Shown: piece after piece, positions 63,780 to 64,000 of the stretch | Position numbering within the stretch: the stretch's first letter is position 1 | How the letters are laid out: the number at the start of each line of letters is the position of its first letter | NCBI RefSeq assembly: GCF_033878955.1 | Contig: NZ_CP138858.1 | Coordinates: 3,437,001-3,501,000, forward strand | Length of the DNA: 64,000 nt | Source of the DNA: Coraliomargarita algicola | Lineage (GTDB): Bacteria > Verrucomicrobiota > Verrucomicrobiia > Opitutales > Coraliomargaritaceae | Reading direction: 5' to 3' | Notes under the pieces: model-generated | Database searches by the model: none | The model's input: only the letters and a program-made list of their open reading frames with translations | What the model was told of the DNA's origin: nothing | Position numbers and translations under genes: made by a program

Positions 63780-64000
63780 AAATGTATCAATCCCGCTGCG
63801 CTGCCAAAATCAGTAAAGCCGTTGAACACCCCCATGAAGTAGCATATTTAATTTCAATTCACAGCAAAATAAGTTCATATAATCATGATTTACGAGAATC
63901 ATTCTTAATAATCAAGAATGAAAAAGCAAAACGCACTCTAGGTCTAAGCATTTTCTTCAACACAGGAGCCCAATTCTTGAAAGTGCTCGAAAGTATAAAT
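63780..64000 (-). promoter_or_regulatory. Upstream region of the cob operon
   Basis: This AT-rich region precedes cobO. It holds two adjoining palindromes: AGAATCATTCT (63895-63905, perfect around a central C) and ATTCTT-N7-AAGAAT (63901-63919). These could be an operator. I looked for the B12-box of a cobalamin riboswitch (CAGTGGC on the plus strand) and did not find it in these 221 bp; the window ends here, so a more distant leader is not excluded. No promoter is firmly assigned. Confidence 0.4.

Overview
The window comes from a Gram-negative bacterium: it encodes a TonB-dependent outer-membrane receptor, a complete TonB/ExbB/ExbD energy module, lipoprotein-type binding proteins and a Tat-exported phosphatase. 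The gene set (PatB-like lyase, long HisG, MgtC/SapB, REP-type transposase, and a CbiR-type cobamide remodelling enzyme first described in Akkermansia) suggests Verrucomicrobiota, probably a marine Opitutia/Coraliomargarita-like lineage. The taxonomic placement is inference; there is no rRNA or tRNA gene to confirm it.

Layout. 1-1690 is gene-poor and repeat-rich: paired short repeats, a 54-bp minisatellite and what looks like the 3' stub of a tyrosine recombinase. 1691-4143 holds three minus-strand housekeeping-type genes (PatB/MalY lyase, isochorismatase-like hydrolase, metallophosphoesterase). 4144-4788 is a 94-bp minisatellite between period-7 repeats. 4789-9030 is a xylose module: xylA-xylB on the minus strand and a divergent xylR. 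9118-12312 holds a response regulator with a Bcp peroxiredoxin, then hisG and aguB.

12454-45410 is a large accessory catabolic island, the most unusual part of the window. It has amidases, a formamidase-type hydrolase, a frameshifted FAH-family hydrolase, four amidohydrolases (two with export signals), a catalytic and a degenerate creatininase-fold protein, two VAO/PCMH-type flavoproteins, a c-type cytochrome, a CocE-type hydrolase, a RidA protein, two MFS transporters, an SLC10-like transporter, a TonB-dependent receptor, and one ABC importer core served by four NMT1/THI5-type binding proteins. Together these look like outer-membrane capture, periplasmic hydrolysis or deamination, ABC import, flavoprotein oxidation and amide/C-C bond hydrolysis of a nitrogen-containing compound, probably an N-heterocycle. 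The substrate cannot be read from the sequence. No regulator lies inside the island. An 88-bp structured minisatellite sits at 40671-41003.

45450-50777 encodes a TonB2-type energy module (TPR protein, TonB, ExbD, ExbB, ExbB2/TtpC-like, DUF3450) directly next to the island and plausibly powering its receptor. 50917-55157 is housekeeping: Sua5, ribosomal protein bS18, RecQ (with an apparent 1-bp frameshift near its 5' end), MgtC. 55424-56467 is a REP-associated-type transposase.

56510-63779 is an eight-gene, almost wholly overlapping minus-strand operon for corrinoid salvage and remodelling: cobO, cbiR, cobU, cobT, cobS, cbiP, cobD, cbiB. No corrin-ring synthesis genes are visible, so the cell probably takes up corrinoids and rebuilds the lower ligand. 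A recurring non-coding theme is period-7 (heptad) repeats of differing sequence; several begin right at the stop codons of minus-strand genes.
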